Shown piece by piece: positions 32,953 through 35,246 of a stretch of DNA of 35,246 nt. The stretch is taken from the NCBI GenBank assembly GCA_001564275.1, contig LKND01000027.1, forward strand, positions 1 to 35,246, given 5' to 3'. This DNA comes from Natrialbaceae archaeon Tc-Br11_E2g14. GTDB lineage: Archaea > Halobacteriota > Halobacteria > Halobacteriales > Natrialbaceae. The notes beneath the pieces are model-generated. The model was not told where the DNA came from and did no database searches. It saw only the letters and a list, made by a program, of their open reading frames with translations. Position 1 is the first letter of the stretch. Every line of letters starts with the position of its first letter. A program made the position numbers and the translations under genes.

Positions 32953-34746
32953 TCAGTCATCGATGACGGCCTCGAGGGTCGTCCCCGCCGGGGTCCGGAC
33001 TGAGTGCAGCAGGTCGAGATACCCCGTCTCCGCGAGGGTTCGGTAAGCGTAGACGTTCCGGTCGGGGAACGCGTCCCACAGCGCGTCCTCGACGATCCCG
33101 TCCCACGCGAGCGGATGCTGGCCCCGTATTCGCCACGCCGACCGGGGGGCCAGAAACGGCGGCTCCCAGTCGCCCCCGCGCTCCGTGAACTGCCGCTCGG
33201 GTGTGTGGCGAACGAGTGAGAGCAGGCGGTCGACGGGTTCGAGGCGGCGATCGGTCACCGCCGCCCGTGCTCGAGAGACGTCGGCCACCCGCTGATAGGT
33301 GTCGACGGCGAGTTCGGCGTGGAGCCGCTTCCCCCGGCGTCGGGCGTACGGAACCGTTTCCCAGGCGCGAACGTAGGCGGGATCCCAGAGTGGCAACCAC
33401 CACGCGAGGCCGGCGTCCTCGTAGCCACGCAGGTCGCCATTGGTGAACGTCGACATTCGCCCGCGCCACTCCCAGTGCTCGTAGGCGGCGGCCAGAGCCG
33501 TGAGGTTCGTGAGGGTGAGCGGGGCGCGACTCCCACAGAGCCCTCGACGGATCCGTCGGCGAGCATGGGCGGTGAACGACTCGTCCTGCCAATCCCAGAG
33601 CGTGTAGTGACGCTCGAGGACGTACTCGACGAGGGCGTCCAGCGTGGCCGCGATCGTATCTTGATCGTCGGTGTCCTCGGCGTCGACGGCTGGTCCACAG
33701 CCGATTGCCGGTCGGCCAGCGTTCCCGGTCGGACCCTCGGCAGCGTCCGTCGCCCGAAACCGCGGCAATCGCTCGCTCGGGGTCGCCACCGTGTGGCCCG
33801 GACAGTAGAGGCCGTCTTCGGGGAGCCGACCCGCCTCGAGCAACGCCCGGACCGCAGGCCAGGCGGCGAGGAACGGGAGGCCGTCGCCCCCGAACGCCCA
33901 CTCGCGATAGGTGCGACAGGCATCTCCGTGGTACCACGCGCGCCAGTCATCGCGGCTGTATGGAACGAACTCCCAGCGGATTCCCAGGTTGCTCGCGATC
34001 TCACGGCTGACTTCCACGTCGGGGTGGCCCGAACGCCCGAACGTGAACGCGATCACCTCCCGTTCGCGCTCGACCAGGGCAGCCGCGAGAAGTCGGGAGT
34101 CGTACCCCCCAGAGAGTGGCAAAACGATCGGCCGTTCGCCGGCGACGGCCTCGAGGCGATCGAGCGCGGTCTCGAGACCGTTTCGGAGGCGCTCGAGGAC
34201 AGGGTCGGTAGGCTGGTCATCTCGGTCGTCGATGCCTGGGCCCCCGTGGTCGTCGTCCGGCCAGTACGCCCAGTACTCCTGGCGGCGAACGCCGTCGTCG
34301 CTCACCGCAACCACTTCGCCGGGAGCCACCGCGCCGACGCCCGCCCAGATGGTCTCACCGCCAGTTACGTATCGCGTGCAGTGAAACTCCCGTTCGGTGA
34401 TCGGATCTCGCGGGGCGTCGATCGCCTCTCTGAGGAGTCGTCCCCGGTCGCTACAGACCGAGCCCTCGACGTCGAACCACAGCGGGATCGACCGGGCCCG
34501 ATCGGCGACGAGTATCGTCTCCCCAGCGGTCTCAATGACGGCCCCAAAGAACCCTTCGAGCGACGCCGCACAGTCGGCAACCGCATCGAGTTTCGCCTCG
34601 GGATCGCCTGACACACCGGTGACCGCACGTCCGAATCGGTCGGCGACGTCCCGGGCCTCGAGTCGACGGGCGTCGTCGAACGCCACGCCACGGACGGCGA
34701 CCGACCGGTGGCGAACCCAGCCGTGGGCCATCAGCCTGACGTCCAT
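32953..34746 (-). CDS. Asparagine-synthetase-like ATP-dependent amidotransferase lacking the N-terminal Cys
   Basis: The 597-residue protein has an N-terminal Ntn-like domain (about 1-160: SLEGFFGAVIETAGETILVADR, FHCTRYVTGGETIWAGV, APGEVVAVSDDGVRRQEYW) and a synthetase domain with the PP-loop SGGYDS (212-217). Later segments (SREIASNLGIRWEFVPYSRDD, AWWLPLWDPAYVRAWETVPY) are as in asparagine synthetases of archaea. The normal nucleophile Cys2 of glutamine-dependent AsnB is absent at any plausible start, so glutamine hydrolysis is doubtful. It may use ammonia or another substrate, or act in a modified sugar or peptide pathway. ATG at 34746 is chosen; an upstream TTG would extend it. Substrate unknown. 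Confidence 0.87.
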   Translation of the reverse strand: MDVRLMAHGWVRHRSVAVRGVAFDDARRLEARDVADRFGRAVTGVSGDPEAKLDAVADCAASLEGFFGAVIETAGETILVADRARSIPLWFDVEGSVCSDRGRLLREAIDAPRDPITEREFHCTRYVTGGETIWAGVGAVAPGEVVAVSDDGVRRQEYWAYWPDDDHGGPGIDDRDDQPTDPVLERLRNGLETALDRLEAVAGERPIVLPLSGGYDSRLLAAALVEREREVIAFTFGRSGHPDVEVSREIASNLGIRWEFVPYSRDDWRAWYHGDACRTYREWAFGGDGLPFLAAWPAVRALLEAGRLPEDGLYCPGHTVATPSERLPRFRATDAAEGPTGNAGRPAIGCGPAVDAEDTDDQDTIAATLDALVEYVLERHYTLWDWQDESFTAHARRRIRRGLCGSRAPLTLTNLTALAAAYEHWEWRGRMSTFTNGDLRGYEDAGLAWWLPLWDPAYVRAWETVPYARRRGKRLHAELAVDTYQRVADVSRARAAVTDRRLEPVDRLLSLVRHTPERQFTERGGDWEPPFLAPRSAWRIRGQHPLAWDGIVEDALWDAFPDRNVYAYRTLAETGYLDLLHSVRTPAGTTLEAVIDD

Positions 34747-34821
34747 GCTGTGGAGTCGGGAACGGTCGTACAAAGCAATGGTGGATCGGCGTGATTTGGA
34801 GGGGTCTGCGTTCGAGCGGGG

Positions 34822-35246
34822 TCAATCGGCCGCCTGCGCCTCGTCGACGTCGGCCCCGCGCTCGGGGTAGATATCCGCGACCTCCTCGTCGAACTTCTCG
34901 AGGATGACCCGACGTTTCTTCTTCATCGTCGGCGTCAGCATCTCGTTTTCCTCGGTGAACTCCTCGGGGACCAGCTGGAACTGCTTGATCTGCTCGTGTT
35001 TCTCGAAGCGCTCGTTGATGGCGTCGACCTCGGCCTGGACCAGCTCGTGGGCGGCCTGACTGTCGACGATCCGTTCTTCGTCCTCGAGACCCAGTTCGTC
35101 CCGCAGGTAGGCGAAATTGGGGACGATGAGCGCGCCGACGAACTTCTCGCCGTCGCCGACGACCATACACTGCTCGACGATCTGGCTCTGGGCGAAGGCG
35201 TCCTCGATGGGTGCTGGCGCGACGTTTTTGCCCGTCGAGAGCACCA
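34822..35246 (-). CDS. Long-chain acyl-CoA synthetase (AMP-binding), partial C-terminus
   Basis: The frame enters from the right edge and ends at 34822. The visible 140 residues begin LSTGKNVAPAPIEDAFAQS, the hinge and C-terminal lid of ANL-superfamily enzymes like FadD15-type acyl-CoA ligases. KQFQLVPEEFTEENEMLTPT then MKKKRRVI contains the C-terminal catalytic Lys region. The enzyme activates fatty acids with ATP and CoA. It ends EEVADIYPERGADVDEAQAAD. The N-terminal two-thirds is outside the window. Chain length is not determinable. Confidence 0.93.
   Translation of the reverse strand, partial: VLSTGKNVAPAPIEDAFAQSQIVEQCMVVGDGEKFVGALIVPNFAYLRDELGLEDEERIVDSQAAHELVQAEVDAINERFEKHEQIKQFQLVPEEFTEENEMLTPTMKKKRRVILEKFDEEVADIYPERGADVDEAQAAD

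Overview
The window is chromosomal DNA from a haloarchaeon. The evidence is the high GC content, acidic proteins, archaeal TATA boxes about 25 bases upstream of start codons (leaderless transcripts), tightly overlapping genes, and archaeal information-processing genes (aRF1, PCNA, archaeal-type ATP synthase subunit D, archaeosine radical SAM enzyme, Trm-G10). The hexamer CTCGAG is strikingly common, which I loosely associate with the Natrialbales; the genus cannot be fixed from the sequence alone. I see no CRISPR, rRNA, tRNA, prophage or intact insertion sequence, so this is mostly core genome.

Layout. 1-5425 is a divergent cluster. On the minus strand are a coiled-coil protein and a HerA-like ATPase. 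On the plus strand is a four-gene run with overlapping starts: two related membrane proteins (the second with a TrkA-C/RCK-C domain), a small unknown protein, and a MinD/ParA ATPase. Next come atpD, a zinc-ribbon protein, aRF1 and an S9 peptidase (5520-10571); then PCNA, a small membrane protein, carA and a divergent Lrp/AsnC regulator (10797-13761). A type I IPP isomerase homologue and a small acidic protein follow. purS and purQ (15319-16316) are joined by a 20-codon minigene and a long hairpin. Then come raSEA, a bifunctional-nuclease-domain protein, hisE, aspartate kinase, a KaiC-like protein, a GNAT-like protein and an M24-family protein (16530-23185). An HTTM membrane protein and a CDP-alcohol phosphatidyltransferase precede mutS-mutL (26321-31154), trmG10, a small membrane protein, an asparagine-synthetase-like protein and the 3' end of an acyl-CoA synthetase gene.

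How the genes work together. purS and purQ supply the small and glutaminase subunits of FGAM synthase; carA supplies glutamine-derived ammonia for carbamoyl phosphate; hisE and lysC belong to histidine and aspartate-family synthesis. mutS and mutL overlap and form the mismatch-repair pair. The first cluster combines a positioning-type ATPase, RCK-like membrane proteins and a HerA-like motor, and its joint role is unknown to me.

Most unusual signals: (1) a 17-bp perfect inverted repeat around the purQ start with the ribosome-binding site in its loop, and a minigene that bridges purS to purQ exactly; (2) a ~111-bp non-coding element present twice, each time just after a gene and in the same orientation to it, whose perfect 33-bp central palindrome has an asymmetric 5-base spacer that is flipped relative to the flanks; (3) several enzymes with replaced active-site residues (IPP isomerase homologue, M24 protein, KaiC-like protein, asparagine-synthetase-like protein).
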